This document shows positions 63,463 through 64,000 of a stretch of 64,000 nucleotides of DNA, in pieces; the first letter of the stretch is position 1, and every line of letters starts with the position of its first letter. This DNA is from Geobacteraceae bacterium (GTDB lineage Bacteria; Desulfobacterota; Desulfuromonadia; Geobacterales; Pseudopelobacteraceae), in assembly GCA_025355965.1 (NCBI GenBank), contig JANXYR010000060.1:120060-184059 (forward strand), given 5' to 3'. The notes under the pieces are model-generated. The model made no database searches. It was not told the DNA's origin and saw only the letters and a program-made list of their open reading frames with translations. The translations under genes were made by a program, and so were the position numbers.

Positions 63463-63470
63463 AAACAGTG

Positions 63471-64000
63471 ATGGATTCCAGTATAAACCGTACAATTACC
63501 CCTGAAAAACGAGACGATGACTCTCAGTATGATGCGACACTGCGTCCTCGTTCCTTTGATGACTATATCGGTCAGGAGAAGATCAAAGGCAATCTGCGCC
63601 TGTTCATAGACGCTGCCAAGGGGCGTGGGGAGGCGCTTGACCATGTTCTGCTATATGGTCCCCCCGGACTTGGTAAGACGACATTGGCCAATATAATCGC
63701 CTGCGAGATGGGGGTTAACATCAAATCCACTTCCGGTCCGGTTATTGAACGCCCGGGCGATCTAGCCGCCATTCTCACCAACCTTGAACCGCATGACGTC
63801 CTCTTTATCGATGAAATTCACCGGATTTCCCATATCGTCGAAGAAATTCTCTATCCGGCCATGGAAGATTACCAGCTCGATATCATTATCGGCCAGGGCC
63901 CTAGTGCCCGCTCGATCAAACTGGACCTGCCACGGTTTACGCTGGTGGGCGCCACCACGCGGGCCGGTCTCCTTTCCTCGCCGCTGCGTGATCGCTTCGG
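63471..64000 (+). CDS. ruvB: Holliday junction helicase subunit RuvB (5' part)
   Basis: The first 176 codons are present, and the frame runs off the window end. It is an AAA+ motor that drives branch migration with RuvA. Visible are Walker [13 protein letters not shown], Walker [10 protein letters not shown] and sensor 1 [18 protein letters not shown]. It is unusual for ruvB to follow hisS rather than ruvA. Confidence 0.95.
   Translation, partial: MDSSINRTITPEKRDDDSQYDATLRPRSFDDYIGQEKIKGNLRLFIDAAKGRGEALDHVLLYGPPGLGKTTLANIIACEMGVNIKSTSGPVIERPGDLAAILTNLEPHDVLFIDEIHRISHIVEEILYPAMEDYQLDIIIGQGPSARSIKLDLPRFTLVGATTRAGLLSSPLRDRF

Overview
The window looks like a chromosomal segment from a Geobacter-type bacterium (Desulfuromonadia/Geobacterales). 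The evidence is a eukaryote-like citrate synthase of the Geobacteraceae kind, an OxpG-type secretion cluster followed by ftsEX-envC-ctpA-yibQ, a rubrerythrin/desulfoferrodoxin pair, several c-type cytochromes and many response regulators. It is gene-dense, with short intergenic gaps and many overlapping starts and stops. I saw no rRNA, tRNA, CRISPR array, insertion sequence or prophage.

Layout. 1-4874: the end of a non-canonical type II secretion/pseudopilin operon (PilO-like, PilP/GspC-like with a 13-C tract, lipoprotein secretin with a C-terminal cohesin-like domain, three pseudopilins). 4878-10103: ftsE, ftsX, a catalytically degenerate EnvC-like activator, ctpA and a divergent polysaccharide deacetylase. 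10096-15591: an orphan ParA-like ATPase, an M24 peptidase, gltA with a possible operator, rubrerythrin and desulfoferrodoxin. 15695-23495: lptF, lptG, a TIG-domain protein, an LTA-synthase-like phosphotransferase and, convergent to these, an HpnN-like MMPL exporter. 23610-27549: two ABC-F ATPases, the first behind an apparent transcription attenuator. 27647-40886: a small Lys/Ala-rich secreted protein with a sigma-54-like promoter, an HK-RR-MdtABC-TolC-type operon, and a divergent envelope module that includes a Spy/CpxP-like chaperone. 41039-44153: a leftward periplasmic redox operon (cytochrome P460, Tat-exported sulfite-oxidase-family enzyme, SorB-like cytochrome, class I cytochrome c, Tat-exported superoxide reductase). 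44471-49969: a small charged protein, a REC protein with a dead GGDEF domain, a DEAD-box helicase, polyprenyl synthase, TlpA, CcdA and a VOC protein. 50058-55224: a TonB receptor-YfiR-hybrid kinase operon. 55364-64000: a zinc-ribbon membrane protein, fbp, an acidic Cys protein, an HD-GYP regulator, comEC, a REC-GGDEF regulator, hisS and the start of ruvB.

The best candidate for an undescribed system is the P460/sulfite-oxidase/two-cytochrome/exported-SOR operon at 41039-44153. All five proteins are predicted to be exported and redox-active. It has a recognisable promoter with an inverted repeat over the -10 and a second pair of palindromes inside the operon. Its substrate cannot be read from sequence. 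Next in interest are the ABC-F attenuator, the poly-C tract in the secretion operon, and the local BaeSR/MdtABC/Spy-like arrangement.
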